Below are positions 1 to 9,665 of a stretch of 64,000 nt of DNA, in pieces. Below the pieces are notes generated by a model. It saw only the letters and a list, made by a program, of their open reading frames with translations, had not been told where the DNA came from and did not search any database. The first letter of the stretch is position 1. Each line of letters begins with the position of its first letter. Position numbers and translations under genes: made by a program. The DNA comes from an uncultured Formosa sp. (lineage in GTDB: Bacteria > Bacteroidota > Bacteroidia > Flavobacteriales > Flavobacteriaceae). The stretch lies in the NCBI RefSeq assembly GCF_947500765.1, contig NZ_CANMTH010000002.1, positions 62,001 through 126,000 on the forward strand. The letters are read 5' to 3'.

Positions 1-2
1 AC

Positions 3-920
3 GTAATGTCTTTTGATCTTATTTTAGGAGATAATTTGCGTTATAATTTTGAATATTATATAGATAAAGGATTTTATTGGAGTATAGGTTTGCGATCGCG
101 TTATAACCAGTTTAATAAAAATGTTGCAGCAGATATTCTGTTAAGAGAAGCAGATCCCGGTATAAATAAAATAGATACAGAATTAAAAGATTTTACAAAT
201 CAATTTTACATACAAACTCAGTTCTTGAGTGACATGGCATTAAGTTTAGGAGCAGAACATAAATATTTAAAAATCTCTTCTGAAACAATTATAGAAACAC
301 CGGAATCATCAGAAAGTACTTTTGAAAACCGTAATTATTTTAGTGGGTTTGCAAAAATGAATTACGATTCCTATGATAATAAATACTTCCCTAAGAATGG
401 ATTTTATTTTAATGGCGATTTTCATCTGTATTTTTATGCGTCTGAAAGTGATACAGATTTTGATCAATTTTCTATAGCTAAAGCAGATCTTGGTTATGCT
501 TTTAAAATTAGTAATAAATTCTCTGCAAGTATTTTGTCTGAAGGCGGGTTTAGTATAGGAAGTAACGAAAGTCCGTTTTTAAATTTTGCTATAGGAGGGT
601 ATGGAGGAAACTTAATTAATAATATTAAAAGCTTTTATGGTTACGATTGGTTGTCTGTTTCAGGAGATGGTTTTGTGAAAACTACATTTAAAATAGATTA
701 TGAGTTTTCTAAAAAACATCATTTAATTGCTGCTGCTAATTTTGCAAATATAGAAGACAATCTCTTTACATCAGGCGAATGGCTTACATCTCCAGATTAT
801 ACAGGTTACGCTCTTGGTTATGGTTGGGATTCTTTTTTAGGCCCGATAGAGGCGACCTATTCGTATTCTCCAGAAACAAAACAAAGTGTGTGGTTTTTTA
901 ATATCGGATTTTGGTTTTAG
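3..920 (+). CDS. Patatin-like phospholipase / outer-membrane barrel protein, C-terminal part (5' end outside window)
   Basis: The reading frame is open to the left edge, so only the C-terminal ~305 residues are present. They consist of alternating aromatic/polar strands and end in a terminal Phe (GFWF), as in outer-membrane beta-barrels. Phrases such as YFPKNGFYF, IGGYGG and YGWDSFLGPIEATYSYSP resemble the BamA/TamA-like surface-antigen domain found at the C terminus of flavobacterial patatin proteins, where an N-terminal lipase domain precedes POTRA and barrel domains. The catalytic domain would lie upstream of this window, so the enzymatic assignment is inferred from the barrel alone. A BamA/TamA-family protein without a patatin domain is the main alternative. 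No clear terminator follows. Confidence 0.65.
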   Translation, partial: VMSFDLILGDNLRYNFEYYIDKGFYWSIGLRSRYNQFNKNVAADILLREADPGINKIDTELKDFTNQFYIQTQFLSDMALSLGAEHKYLKISSETIIETPESSESTFENRNYFSGFAKMNYDSYDNKYFPKNGFYFNGDFHLYFYASESDTDFDQFSIAKADLGYAFKISNKFSASILSEGGFSIGSNESPFLNFAIGGYGGNLINNIKSFYGYDWLSVSGDGFVKTTFKIDYEFSKKHHLIAAANFANIEDNLFTSGEWLTSPDYTGYALGYGWDSFLGPIEATYSYSPETKQSVWFFNIGFWF

Positions 921-1036
921 TATTGATAATTAGTTTTAAAAGAAATACTTTAATACACTTTTTGGAATCTTAGTAAATTAAGAAGACTGAGTTAACAAAA
1001 ATATAATAATTTAAAAACGAAAAGACTATAGTTAAT

Positions 1037-1068
1037 TTTGACGGAGTTTTTATCTTTTAATACATTTG
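1037..1068 (+). promoter_or_regulatory. Bacteroidota-type promoter for the DUF3108 gene
   Basis: TTTG at 1037-1040 and TACATTTG at 1061-1068 are separated by exactly 20 bases. This fits the -33 TTTG / -7 TAnnTTTG promoter described for Bacteroidota. The start codon at 1144 lies about 75 bases downstream, leaving a moderately long leader. Confidence 0.6.
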
Positions 1069-1143
1069 GAATAGAAATTGTTATTAGGTGGTTCAACAAC
1101 AACTAAAATAGCAGAACCTTTAGTTGCAATTTAGAAAACAAGT

Positions 1144-1929
1144 ATGAGAAATTTTTATATCATTTTATTTTTAGTTAGCAGTGCGACTCTTAATCTTAGG
1201 GCGCAGAATGAAAGTGCTTTCGATGCAGGCGAATGGTTTAAATTTGAAATGAGTTATAGTGGTTTTTTCAAAGCAGGATATGCAACTATAGAAGTAAAAG
1301 ATAATTATTATAAAGGCAAACCCGTATATCATATTGTTGGTAAAGGATGGACTACAGGCCCTATAAAATGGTTTTTTATGGTCGATGATCGCTATGAAAC
1401 TTACATTGATAAAAAAGACTATTCTCCCTATAAATTTGTTAGAAAAATTGATGAAGGTGGGCATACTAAAAATATAGAAATTGAGTTTGATAAATCTCAG
1501 AACAAAGCTTTCGTTCACAATAAAAAAAAGAACACACATAAAACTATAGATACCAAGGCAGATGTTCAAGATATGGTCTCGACATTTTATTATTTACGTA
1601 ATGAACTCGATATAAAAAATCTTAAAAAAAATGATGAGGTTGAGGTAAATATGTTTTTTGATGAAGAAAATTATGCTTTCAAATTAAAATATCTAGGAGA
1701 AGAAGTTATAGAAACCGAGTTTGGTAATATCGCATCTTTAAAATTCAGACCGTATGTTATGGCAGGTCGTGTGTTTAAAGAAGAAGAAAGTTTAACGCTT
1801 TGGGTTTCTAACGATAAAAATAAATTACCATTACGCGTAAAAGCAGATTTAGCGGTTGGTTCTTTACGTGCAGATTTAACAGCGTTTAAAGGACTTATAC
1901 ATCCGTTTAATATTATTGTAAAACCATAG
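1144..1929 (+). CDS. DUF3108 domain-containing exported protein
   Basis: The product has 261 residues. The N terminus (MRNFYIILFLVSSATLNLRAQ) is a signal peptide ending at AQ, so the mature protein is exported, probably to the periplasm. The rest is beta-rich and matches the DUF3108 pattern: an early GEWFKFEMSYSGFFKAGYATIEV segment, a central HIVGKGWTTGPIKWFF stretch, and a C-terminal SLTLWVSND..LPLRV segment. The family has no agreed biochemical role; a lipid-associated or envelope function is only a guess. It has its own promoter (1037-1068) and a 364-base gap behind it, so it is probably monocistronic. Confidence 0.85.
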   Translation: MRNFYIILFLVSSATLNLRAQNESAFDAGEWFKFEMSYSGFFKAGYATIEVKDNYYKGKPVYHIVGKGWTTGPIKWFFMVDDRYETYIDKKDYSPYKFVRKIDEGGHTKNIEIEFDKSQNKAFVHNKKKNTHKTIDTKADVQDMVSTFYYLRNELDIKNLKKNDEVEVNMFFDEENYAFKLKYLGEEVIETEFGNIASLKFRPYVMAGRVFKEEESLTLWVSNDKNKLPLRVKADLAVGSLRADLTAFKGLIHPFNIIVKP

Positions 1930-2293
1930 TTAATATCCTTTTTTTATTTTTTTAAGTTCTGAAGTCTTCCTAGGTGAAAAGGTATTAAGTTGGCTTAAGG
2001 TGTAAGGGCTAGAGATAATCTTTTTAAGTATAAGTTTAAATACATGGTAATAAAAAGGATTATTACCTGTGCTTACTTATTTATTAACAGTTTTAGAACA
2101 CTGTAACCACAATGAATTTATTAATTTAGCAGAATTGTAAAACAGGCATAATCTTTGTGCAATTTTATGCTGTTGTTTATGCTGGTAAATAACAATATAT
2201 GTTATTAAAAGAGGCTTTAGGTTTAGCCTGAATTTTGAAGAGTAATAATACTCAAGCAAACAAAAAAAATAAAAAAAATATTTTTCCAGATTT
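1930..2293. other. Non-coding gap upstream of the M23-pgi pair, with several inverted repeats
   Basis: No convincing gene is present. A perfect inverted repeat has GGTAATAA at 2046-2053 and TTATTACC at 2060-2067 with a 6-base spacer. Weaker hairpins are AGGCT/AGCCT at 2212-2229 and GAGTA/TACTC at 2240-2253. No TAnnTTTG box with a good -33 partner was found for the downstream gene. The hairpins could be a terminator remnant, an operator or a structured leader. Confidence 0.5.
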
Positions 2294-3604
2294 ATGGACC
2301 AAACAAGAATGATAAGATTGGTGAAAGGGTGTGTAATTATTTTCGCAGCTACACTAGGGGTAACAAGTTGTAAAGACGAGCCTAAACAAGATTTAAAAAC
2401 AGATTTAGCCGTAGCCGAAAATATAGCAGTCCCCGATGTTTACGAATTTGGTTTTAATTTAAACGACTTTATTGTAAAACGAGATACCATTAAGTCGGGA
2501 GATAGTTTTGGTCAGATTTTGGAACGCAATAATATTGGGTTTTCTAAAATTTATCAAATTGCAGAAAAAGCAAGAGATAGTTTCGATATTAGAAAAATTC
2601 AAATCGGAAAACCTTATACATTACTTTGTGCTAAAGATTCTTTAGAAACTCCAAAGTGTTTCATATATCAACCTAGTAAAGAAGAATATGTTGTAGTAAA
2701 CTTTCAGGATACTATTCATGCCTATACAAGTAGAAAACCCATTAAATATGTAGAGAAGGAATATTCAGGAATTATTAATAGTAATATTTCTCAAACACTA
2801 GCCGACGATGGTTTAAGTTTAATTCTAGCATATAAAATGTCTGATATTTATGCGTGGACTATCGACTTTACAAGACTTCAAAAAGGCGATCGTTTTAAAG
2901 TTATTTATACAGATAAATATATAGACGATACCATTTATGCAGGAATAGATAAAATAAAAGCGGCTTATTTTGAACATAATACAGAGCCTTTTTACGCCTT
3001 CGAATTTGAAACAGATTCCGTTCTTGGTACTACAGATTTTTATAATGATCAAGCCAAAACATTACGCCGTGCATTTTTAAAAGCACCTGTAGAATATAAG
3101 CGTATTTCATCACGTTATAATTTAAACAGACGTATTGCTTTATATGGTAATAGAGTTCGTCCACATAAAGGAACAGACTTTGCTGCTAATATTGGTACAC
3201 CTATTGTTGCAACTGCAAATGGTAAAGTAACTAAATCTAGTTATACCGGAGGAAACGGAAACTATGTCAAAATTCGTCATAATAAAGTGTATGAAACACA
3301 ATATCTTCATATGCAAAAACGTAAAGTTAAAGTTGGCGATTTTGTAAAACAAGGCGATGTTATTGGTTGGGTTGGTATGACTGGAAATACCTCTGGACCT
3401 CACGTATGTTATCGTTTTTGGAAAAATGGAGAGCAAGTAGATCCATTTAAACAGAAATTGCCGGCTGCAGAACCTATTTCAGAAGACTTAAAAGAAGAAT
3501 ATTTAGAATATATTAAACCTATTAAAGTTCAGATGGATGCGATACCTTTTTCGGAAGGAAACAAATTACAAGAAGAGCAAAATTTAATAACACAAGCATA
3601 TTAA
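2294..3604 (+). CDS. M23 family peptidoglycan metallopeptidase, lipoprotein
   Basis: This 436-residue protein has a lipobox (LGVTSC, Cys26), so it is probably anchored in the membrane facing the periplasm. The C-terminal half is an M23/LysM-like endopeptidase domain that cuts cross-links in peptidoglycan. Visible active-site residues are H291 and D295 (HKGTD), H339 (YLHM) and H370 (GPHVC). In the canonical HxH motif the second His is a zinc ligand; here that position is Cys372. The middle region (about residues 70-270) is an all-beta segment typical of longer M23 proteins. Met6 is an alternative start. Only 2 bases separate its stop from pgi, so the two genes are probably co-transcribed. Confidence 0.9.
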   Translation: MDQTRMIRLVKGCVIIFAATLGVTSCKDEPKQDLKTDLAVAENIAVPDVYEFGFNLNDFIVKRDTIKSGDSFGQILERNNIGFSKIYQIAEKARDSFDIRKIQIGKPYTLLCAKDSLETPKCFIYQPSKEEYVVVNFQDTIHAYTSRKPIKYVEKEYSGIINSNISQTLADDGLSLILAYKMSDIYAWTIDFTRLQKGDRFKVIYTDKYIDDTIYAGIDKIKAAYFEHNTEPFYAFEFETDSVLGTTDFYNDQAKTLRRAFLKAPVEYKRISSRYNLNRRIALYGNRVRPHKGTDFAANIGTPIVATANGKVTKSSYTGGNGNYVKIRHNKVYETQYLHMQKRKVKVGDFVKQGDVIGWVGMTGNTSGPHVCYRFWKNGEQVDPFKQKLPAAEPISEDLKEEYLEYIKPIKVQMDAIPFSEGNKLQEEQNLITQAY

Positions 3605-3606
3605 TT

Positions 3607-5253
3607 ATGGCCTTACCAACAATTAACCCAACAACAACCCAAGCATGGAAAAATCTTCAAAAGCATTTTGAAGACATCCAAGACACACACATGAAAGATT
3701 TATTTGCTAACGATCCAAATCGAGCAAGTGATAATACCATTATATGGGATGACTTTTTTGTAGATTTTTCAAAAAATAGAATTACAGAAAAAACGAAGAC
3801 GCTTTTGCTAGAATTAGCAGATGAGGTGAAGCTGAAAGATGCGATGAAAAGTTATTTTTCTGGAGATGTTATAAACGAAACCGAAGGCAGAGCTGTATTG
3901 CATACCGCATTAAGAGCTCCAGAATCGGCTAAAGTTATGGTTGATGGCGAAAATGTAATGCCAGAAATTTACCGTGTAAAAGCAGAAATTGAAACGTTTA
4001 CTAATAAAGTAGTAAATGGTGAATTAAAAGGGTTTACAGGAAAACCGTTTACAGATGTTGTTAATATTGGTATTGGAGGATCGGATCTTGGTCCTGCGAT
4101 GGTTGTAGAATCATTACAATATTATAAAAATCAATTAACAACGCATTTTGTAAGTAATGTAGATGGTGATCATGTAAACGAAGTTATTAAAGTTTTAGAT
4201 CCAGAAACTACCTTATTTGTAATCGTGTCTAAAACATTTACAACTCAAGAAACATTATCTAATGCAAATACCTTACGTACTTGGTTTTTAGAACATGCTA
4301 ATCAAGACGCCGTTGCTAGTCATTTTGTAGCAGTATCTACTAATATTGAAAAGGTAAAAGCATTCGGAATTAACGAAGCAAACATTTTTCCAATGTGGAA
4401 CTGGGTTGGTGGTCGTTTCTCTTTATGGAGTGCGGTTGGTTTAACTATTAGTTTAGCAGTTGGTTATAAGAATTTTGAAAGTTTATTAGAAGGTGCTCAC
4501 GATATGGACGAGCATTTTAGAACTACAGAATTCGATAAAAATATACCTGTTGTTCTCGCATTATTAAGCGTTTGGTATAACAATTTCTTTAAAGCAGAAA
4601 GTGAAGCGGTTATTGGTTATAGCCAATACTTAACACAGTTTGCTACATATCTTCAACAAGGTATTATGGAAAGTAATGGTAAGAGTATCGACAGAAACGG
4701 AGATCGTGTAAATTACCAAACAGGTACTTTGATTTGGGGAGAACCAGGAACAAATTCTCAACATGCATTTTTTCAATTAATTCATCAGGGAACTAAATTA
4801 ATTCCTGCAGATTTTATTGGATATGTAGAATCTTTACATGGCAATACAGATCATCAAGATAAATTAATGTCTAATTTCTTAGCACAACCCGAAGCGCTTC
4901 TTCATGGTAAAACTAAAGATGAAGTTTTAGCAGAAATGGAAACTCAAAATTTATCTGAAAAAGAAAAATTAAGCTTACTTCCATTTAAAATTTTTGAAGG
5001 GAATAAACCTACAAATACCATTTTTATTAAGAAACTTACGCCTAAAAGTTTAGGGAAATTAATAGCTATGTATGAGCATAAAATCTTTGTTCAAGGGGTG
5101 ATTTGGAACATTTTTAGCTACGATCAATGGGGCGTAGAGCTAGGAAAACAGCTTGCAAATAAAATTTTGAAAGAGTTTGATGATGCCGAAAATTACGAAC
5201 ATGACAGCTCTACTCTTAATCTTTTAAATTATTATAAAAAACAGCGTCAATAA
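3607..5253 (+). CDS. pgi: Glucose-6-phosphate isomerase
   Basis: This 548-residue enzyme interconverts glucose-6-phosphate and fructose-6-phosphate in cytosolic glycolysis and gluconeogenesis. Family motifs are in order: [10 protein letters not shown] (154-163) and SKTFTTQET (208-216) for phosphate binding, [12 protein letters not shown] (267-278), the catalytic base Glu355 in GIMESNGK, and His386 in NSQHAFFQ. Length matches the bacterial enzyme. It starts 2 bases after the stop of the M23 peptidase gene, which suggests one transcript joining sugar-phosphate metabolism with cell-wall remodelling. Confidence 0.98.
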   Translation: MALPTINPTTTQAWKNLQKHFEDIQDTHMKDLFANDPNRASDNTIIWDDFFVDFSKNRITEKTKTLLLELADEVKLKDAMKSYFSGDVINETEGRAVLHTALRAPESAKVMVDGENVMPEIYRVKAEIETFTNKVVNGELKGFTGKPFTDVVNIGIGGSDLGPAMVVESLQYYKNQLTTHFVSNVDGDHVNEVIKVLDPETTLFVIVSKTFTTQETLSNANTLRTWFLEHANQDAVASHFVAVSTNIEKVKAFGINEANIFPMWNWVGGRFSLWSAVGLTISLAVGYKNFESLLEGAHDMDEHFRTTEFDKNIPVVLALLSVWYNNFFKAESEAVIGYSQYLTQFATYLQQGIMESNGKSIDRNGDRVNYQTGTLIWGEPGTNSQHAFFQLIHQGTKLIPADFIGYVESLHGNTDHQDKLMSNFLAQPEALLHGKTKDEVLAEMETQNLSEKEKLSLLPFKIFEGNKPTNTIFIKKLTPKSLGKLIAMYEHKIFVQGVIWNIFSYDQWGVELGKQLANKILKEFDDAENYEHDSSTLNLLNYYKKQRQ

Positions 5254-5374
5254 ATTATAAAGACGCAAATTTTATCCTAAAAGTTCTTCGTTTTTTTTAT
5301 TTGTTAGATTATCAGTACATTGCGTTCTGTTAAAAATCTTAACATTTAGGTAATAATAGATTATTAAATAGGTC

Positions 5375-5382
5375 TATTTTTG
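5375..5382 (+). promoter_or_regulatory. -7 promoter box for the TonB receptor at 5413
   Basis: TATTTTTG matches the Bacteroidota -7 consensus TAnnTTTG and lies 30 bases before the ATG. No clear TTTG -33 element occurs 19-20 bases upstream. Confidence 0.45.
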
Positions 5383-5412
5383 CAGATGTAAAATTAATCT
5401 CAAATAACAAAA

Positions 5413-7962
5413 ATGAAGAACATTAAACAAAACTTATTTTTTGCAATTTTCATGGTGATTAGTACTGTGTCTTTTGCTCAAAGTATTGTTACAGGAACTA
5501 CAGTAGATCCTGATTCCAACTTGCCTTTACCTGGTGTTAACATCGTGGAAAAAGGAACAAAAAATGGTGTTTCAAGTGATTTCGATGGAAAGTTTACTTT
5601 ACAGACAACTAAAACAGATGCTGTAATCGTTATTTCTTACATCGGTTATTTATCTAAAGAAGTTCCTGTTTCAGGGAATGTAGATTTAGGTAAAATTAAA
5701 TTAGAATCTAGCGAATTTGGTTTAGATGAAGTTCAAATTATTGCTTCTGTAGCAGTAGACAGAAAAACTCCTGTTGCAGTATCTACTATTAGATCTGAAG
5801 AGATTGAATTAAAATTAGGAACTCAAGAATTTCCTGAAATTTTAAAATCTACTCCTGGAGTTTACGCAACTAAATCCGGTGGTGGTTTTGGTGATGGTCG
5901 TATTAACTTAAGAGGTTTTGAATCAGACAACGTAGCTGTTATGATTAATGGTGTACCTGTAAACGACATGGAAAATGGTGCTGTTTACTGGAGTAACTGG
6001 GCAGGTCTTTCAGACGTAACTAGTTCTATGCAAGTACAACGTGGTTTAGGTGCTTCTAAAGTAGCGGTTCCTTCTATTGGAGGTACAATTAACATTATTT
6101 CTAAAACTACTGATATTGAAGAAGGTGGTTCTATAGGGACATCTGTTGCTAACGATGGATACTTAAAATTCGGAGCAACATATTCAACAGGTTTAATGGA
6201 TAATGGTTTTGCTGCTACGGTTTCTGCTTATAAAACAGACGGTAATGGTTATGTAGATGGTACAGAGTTTAATGCTGTGTCTTACTTCTTAAACATTTCA
6301 AAACAAATTGGTGAAGATCATAAATTATCTTTTACTGCTTTTGGAGCGACTCAACGTCACGGACAAAGACAAAATAGACAATTAATCTCTACTTATAGAG
6401 CAACAGATAGTGGTAAGCGTTTTAACGCAGACTGGGGTTATAAAAATGGTCAGGTAACGCATCAAGAAGATAACTTTTACCACAAACCACAAATATCTTT
6501 AAATCACTATTGGAATATCTCTGATAAAACAACTTTATCTACGGTGTTATACGCATCATTCGGATCTGGTGGTGGAGGTGGTTACTCTGGAACTAACAAA
6601 TTCGGACTTGGAACTGATGGTGTTAGTGATTACAGAACTGGATTATATGGCCCTGTAGATTTCGATAAAATTGTAGACGAAAATGAGGCTCAAGGGGCTT
6701 ATGGTTCTGAAACTATTTTAAGAGCATCTCGTAACGACCATAACTGGTACGGTTTATTATCTACTTTAGATACTCAAATCACTGACGATATTGTGTTAAT
6801 TGGAGGTGTAGATTTAAGAACGTACAAAGGAATTCACTTCTCAGAAGTAACAGATTTATTAGGAGGTCAGTTTTATGCAGATGATGCAGATGTAAATAAC
6901 CCAAATGCAACATACAAAGTAGGAGACAAATGGTCTTACAATAACGATGGTTTAGTAAACTGGTTAGGAGTTTTTGGTCAAGTAGAATATTCTAAAGATG
7001 ATCTTTCTGCTTTCGTTTCGCTTTCAGGATCTAATACATCTTACAAACGTATCGATTACTTTAACTATTTAGATAGCGATCCAGATCAAGAAACAGACTG
7101 GTACGACTTTTTTGGCTATATGGCTAAAGGGGGTGCAAACTACAACTTAACAGACAACCACAATGTGTTTGCTAACATTGGTTACTTCGAAAAAGCTGCT
7201 GGTTTTGACGGTGTATTTATTGGTTTTGATAATGAAAACATTAATCCAGATGCTGAAAATCAGAAAATCTTTAGTATGGAATTAGGTTATGGTTACAGAT
7301 CTCAAAAATTAACTGCTAACATAAACTTATACAGAACAACTTGGGATGATAGAACAGAAACGTATACGTTCAATCAACCAGACGGAACAAGCTCTACTGC
7401 TAACCTTTTAGGAGTAAATGCTATTCACCAAGGTATTGAAGTTGATTTCACATACAGACCAACTGATAGATTAAGAGTTACAGGTATGATGTCTTTAGGA
7501 GACTGGAGATGGGATAACAACTTAGAAGGTGTTGAAATCTATGATGAAGAACAAAACTTAATTGAAACAGTAGATTTATACATTGAAGACTTACATGTAG
7601 GTGATGCTGCTCAAACAACTTTTGCTTTAGGTGCTAATTACGAAATCATGGAGAGAACTAACTTAATGTTAGATTATAACTACTACGATAATTTATATGC
7701 TGCTTATGATCCTAGTGATAGAGGTACTGCAGGTGCTCCAGATGCATGGAAAGCTCCCGCTTACTCATTATTCGATTTAGGTTTATCTCATAATTTTGAT
7801 ATGGGACCATTTGATGTGCGTTTATTAGCTAGAATGAACAACATTTTTAATGTAGAGTACATATCTGATGCTAACGATGGTACAGGTTCTACAGCAAACA
7901 CTGCTCTTGTATATTATGGTGCAGGAAGAACGTTTAGTATTGGAGCTAAGCTTAACTTTTAA
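5413..7962 (+). CDS. TonB-dependent outer-membrane receptor (CarboxypepD_reg-like type)
   Basis: The product has 849 residues: a signal peptide ending SFAQ (about residues 1-23), a CarboxypepD_reg-like domain (about 24-100, with LPGVNIVEKGTKNGVSSDFDG), a plug domain (about 110-235, with RTP/INLRGFES/INGVPVNDMENG motifs), and a long barrel ending GAKLNF with terminal Phe. It would import a ligand across the outer membrane using TonB energy. No SusD homologue follows. Instead a repeat-containing lipoprotein starts 11 bases downstream and is probably its surface partner. The plug motif VYWSNWAGLSDV is shared in altered form (MQWSNWGGINDV) with the receptor at 10824, so the two receptors are relatives. 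The substrate is unknown. Confidence 0.93.
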   Translation: MKNIKQNLFFAIFMVISTVSFAQSIVTGTTVDPDSNLPLPGVNIVEKGTKNGVSSDFDGKFTLQTTKTDAVIVISYIGYLSKEVPVSGNVDLGKIKLESSEFGLDEVQIIASVAVDRKTPVAVSTIRSEEIELKLGTQEFPEILKSTPGVYATKSGGGFGDGRINLRGFESDNVAVMINGVPVNDMENGAVYWSNWAGLSDVTSSMQVQRGLGASKVAVPSIGGTINIISKTTDIEEGGSIGTSVANDGYLKFGATYSTGLMDNGFAATVSAYKTDGNGYVDGTEFNAVSYFLNISKQIGEDHKLSFTAFGATQRHGQRQNRQLISTYRATDSGKRFNADWGYKNGQVTHQEDNFYHKPQISLNHYWNISDKTTLSTVLYASFGSGGGGGYSGTNKFGLGTDGVSDYRTGLYGPVDFDKIVDENEAQGAYGSETILRASRNDHNWYGLLSTLDTQITDDIVLIGGVDLRTYKGIHFSEVTDLLGGQFYADDADVNNPNATYKVGDKWSYNNDGLVNWLGVFGQVEYSKDDLSAFVSLSGSNTSYKRIDYFNYLDSDPDQETDWYDFFGYMAKGGANYNLTDNHNVFANIGYFEKAAGFDGVFIGFDNENINPDAENQKIFSMELGYGYRSQKLTANINLYRTTWDDRTETYTFNQPDGTSSTANLLGVNAIHQGIEVDFTYRPTDRLRVTGMMSLGDWRWDNNLEGVEIYDEEQNLIETVDLYIEDLHVGDAAQTTFALGANYEIMERTNLMLDYNYYDNLYAAYDPSDRGTAGAPDAWKAPAYSLFDLGLSHNFDMGPFDVRLLARMNNIFNVEYISDANDGTGSTANTALVYYGAGRTFSIGAKLNF

Positions 7963-7973
7963 AAAAAAATAAA

Positions 7974-9083
7974 ATGAAAAAATTAATATTTTTATTATTA
8001 GCTGTAGGTGCAATGTTCACGAGTTGTGATCCTATGGAAGATATTTACAACGACCTTGATAGTGTTGAGACTCCTATAGTTGGAAGTGAAGACTATACAT
8101 TAGTTGCTGACGATTATACAGCAATGGGTTTAAGTTTTAGCAGTTTCGATACAGAAGATCAAGCTAAAGAATTAATACCAGGATTTTTATCTGATACATA
8201 TTCTATCTGGGGAAAAGGATCTTCAGTATTAGTAACTTACGATTTGTACAAGTCTAACAGCATTAAATCTACTACAGCTTACACAGTAACTGAAGATGAT
8301 TACGATACATTAGGATTTACTTATGGTAACTTTGATAGTGCTGGAGATATGACAACATTACTTATGTACAAGTATCCAGATGCAGTAAGAGGTGATTTAG
8401 TTGAGTTAACTTACTTATACTATGCATCAGGATCTACAACAGAGGTAACAAATAGTTTTATTCTTTTAGATGCATGGGAGATGATTACTCAGTTTTCTAT
8501 TGAAGATTATAATGCAATGGAACAAACCTATGCTAACTTCTCAAATGAGGATGTTGCAGAATTTAACATTTCTGTGTACTTAAAAACATTATTTCCTTAC
8601 GCTATGGAAGATGATAGTGTTGTAACTATGTATGAATTATATGTAAGTGGAGCTGATAACGAAATGAACTTAGTTCCTTATGTATTTGACGGTTCATCTT
8701 GGAATGCAGTTTCATCTGTAGTTTCATCATCTTTACAATTTGGTCACGATGGTGATACTTGGGTGCCAGACAATACAATTAAGTATACTGTAGCTTCTGC
8801 AGACTACACTTATATGTCTTCTCAATTAATATCTGTATCAGGTTTTGAAGGTCCAGCAGAAAGTATGGGTAACTACGGAAACTTTGATAGAAGAGAAGGT
8901 AACTCAAATTACTGGAGCTTAGATATGATTGAAACAGCAATGGCTATCTTATTAGACAATAATGATCCTAGTGCCGCAGATGATCAAAAATACTTAATGA
9001 CTTACGATATTTACAACGGTACAAATACTACCGAAAGTATGTCTTTAATAAAAACAGATGGAGTTTGGGTAATTAATGAATAA
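7974..9083 (+). CDS. Repeat-containing lipoprotein, partner of the upstream TonB receptor
   Basis: This 369-residue protein has a signal peptide and lipobox (MFTSC, Cys18). After it come four related modules starting near residues 41, 103, 174 and 271. Each opens with a (Y/F)T/S-x-DDY-x-x-(M/L) phrase followed by an aromatic-N-F phrase (YGNFD, YANFS, YGNFD), and each closes with a (V/L)TYDLY-like strand. I do not recognise a named family. It is acidic and rich in Tyr, Asp and Ser, as is usual for exported flavobacterial proteins. The 11-base gap to the receptor gene and the terminator behind it define a two-gene unit. A surface ligand-binding role is an inference from that context. Confidence 0.8.
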   Translation: MKKLIFLLLAVGAMFTSCDPMEDIYNDLDSVETPIVGSEDYTLVADDYTAMGLSFSSFDTEDQAKELIPGFLSDTYSIWGKGSSVLVTYDLYKSNSIKSTTAYTVTEDDYDTLGFTYGNFDSAGDMTTLLMYKYPDAVRGDLVELTYLYYASGSTTEVTNSFILLDAWEMITQFSIEDYNAMEQTYANFSNEDVAEFNISVYLKTLFPYAMEDDSVVTMYELYVSGADNEMNLVPYVFDGSSWNAVSSVVSSSLQFGHDGDTWVPDNTIKYTVASADYTYMSSQLISVSGFEGPAESMGNYGNFDRREGNSNYWSLDMIETAMAILLDNNDPSAADDQKYLMTYDIYNGTNTTESMSLIKTDGVWVINE

Positions 9084-9110
9084 TCCAATTTTCAACTTAT
9101 ATAAATTAAA

Positions 9111-9136
9111 ACCATGTAGAAATACATGGTTTTTTT
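9111..9136 (+). terminator. Rho-independent terminator of the receptor-lipoprotein unit
   Basis: A perfect 8-bp stem ACCATGTA/TACATGGT (9111-9118, 9123-9130) is closed by a GAAA tetraloop and followed by six T. Confidence 0.93.
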
Positions 9137-9152
9137 ATGCCGTTAAATTGCT

Positions 9153-9160
9153 TACATTTG
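9153..9160 (+). promoter_or_regulatory. -7 promoter box for the membrane protein at 9188
   Basis: TACATTTG fits TAnnTTTG and ends 27 bases before the ATG at 9188. It follows directly after a strong terminator, as expected for a new transcription unit. No good -33 element is visible. Confidence 0.45.
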
Positions 9161-9187
9161 CTTTTAATAAAATAAAAAATCATCATC

Positions 9188-9631
9188 ATGTATAATGTAA
9201 TTCTAAATTTACATTCCTATTGGGCATTTTTAGTCTTAGCCGTTTTAATTATTGCTACAGTTAATAGTATTGTTAAATATGTTGGTAAAAAGGAATATGG
9301 TCCTAAAGATTTTAGACTGGCTTTGTTTACCATAATTGTATCTCACATTCAATTATTAATCGGAATCATTTTATATGTAGTGTCTCCAAGATTATCATTG
9401 TTTAGTGAATTAGGTATTGGTGGAGTTATGAAAGATTCTATTAGTAGATTGTATTTAATAGAACATCCGGTTATTAATATTATAGCACTTGTATTTATTA
9501 CAATGGGCTATTCTAAACATAAAGCGAAATTATCGTCTCACGCAAAATTTAAAACTATTTCTATATTTTATGCTATTGGTTTAATTCTCTTGTTATCAAG
9601 AATTCCATGGAGTATATGGTTAGGATTATAA
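9188..9631 (+). CDS. Small integral membrane protein, four helices (cytochrome b-like, unassigned)
   Basis: The product has 147 residues and four clear hydrophobic segments (about residues 10-30, 45-68, 90-108 and 122-142). His8 lies at the start of helix 1, His53 in helix 2 and His92 at the start of helix 3; such residues may be why relatives in Flavobacteriaceae are sometimes labelled cytochrome b, but no firm haem motif is present. The function is unknown. It is bounded by terminators on both sides (9111-9136 and 9638-9661) and has its own -7 box, so it is a single-gene unit. Confidence 0.8.
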   Translation: MYNVILNLHSYWAFLVLAVLIIATVNSIVKYVGKKEYGPKDFRLALFTIIVSHIQLLIGIILYVVSPRLSLFSELGIGGVMKDSISRLYLIEHPVINIIALVFITMGYSKHKAKLSSHAKFKTISIFYAIGLILLLSRIPWSIWLGL

Positions 9632-9637
9632 ATTATA

Positions 9638-9661
9638 AGCGGCTTTTTAGTCGCTTTTTTT
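9638..9661 (+). terminator. Rho-independent terminator after the membrane protein gene
   Basis: AGCGGC/GTCGCT stem (9638-9643 and 9649-9654, one G-T pair) with a short T-rich loop, followed by a run of seven T. Confidence 0.8.
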
Positions 9662-9665
9662 GTGT

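Noticed and set aside
2077..2259. Open frame of 60 codons on the minus strand in the gap before the M23 gene
   Set aside because: No start context, no family resemblance, and it runs across inverted repeats; it looks like chance in AT-rich DNA.
5413..9083. Polysaccharide-utilisation locus (SusC/SusD)
   Set aside because: There is no SusD homologue, glycoside hydrolase or hybrid two-component gene nearby; the lipoprotein is of another type.
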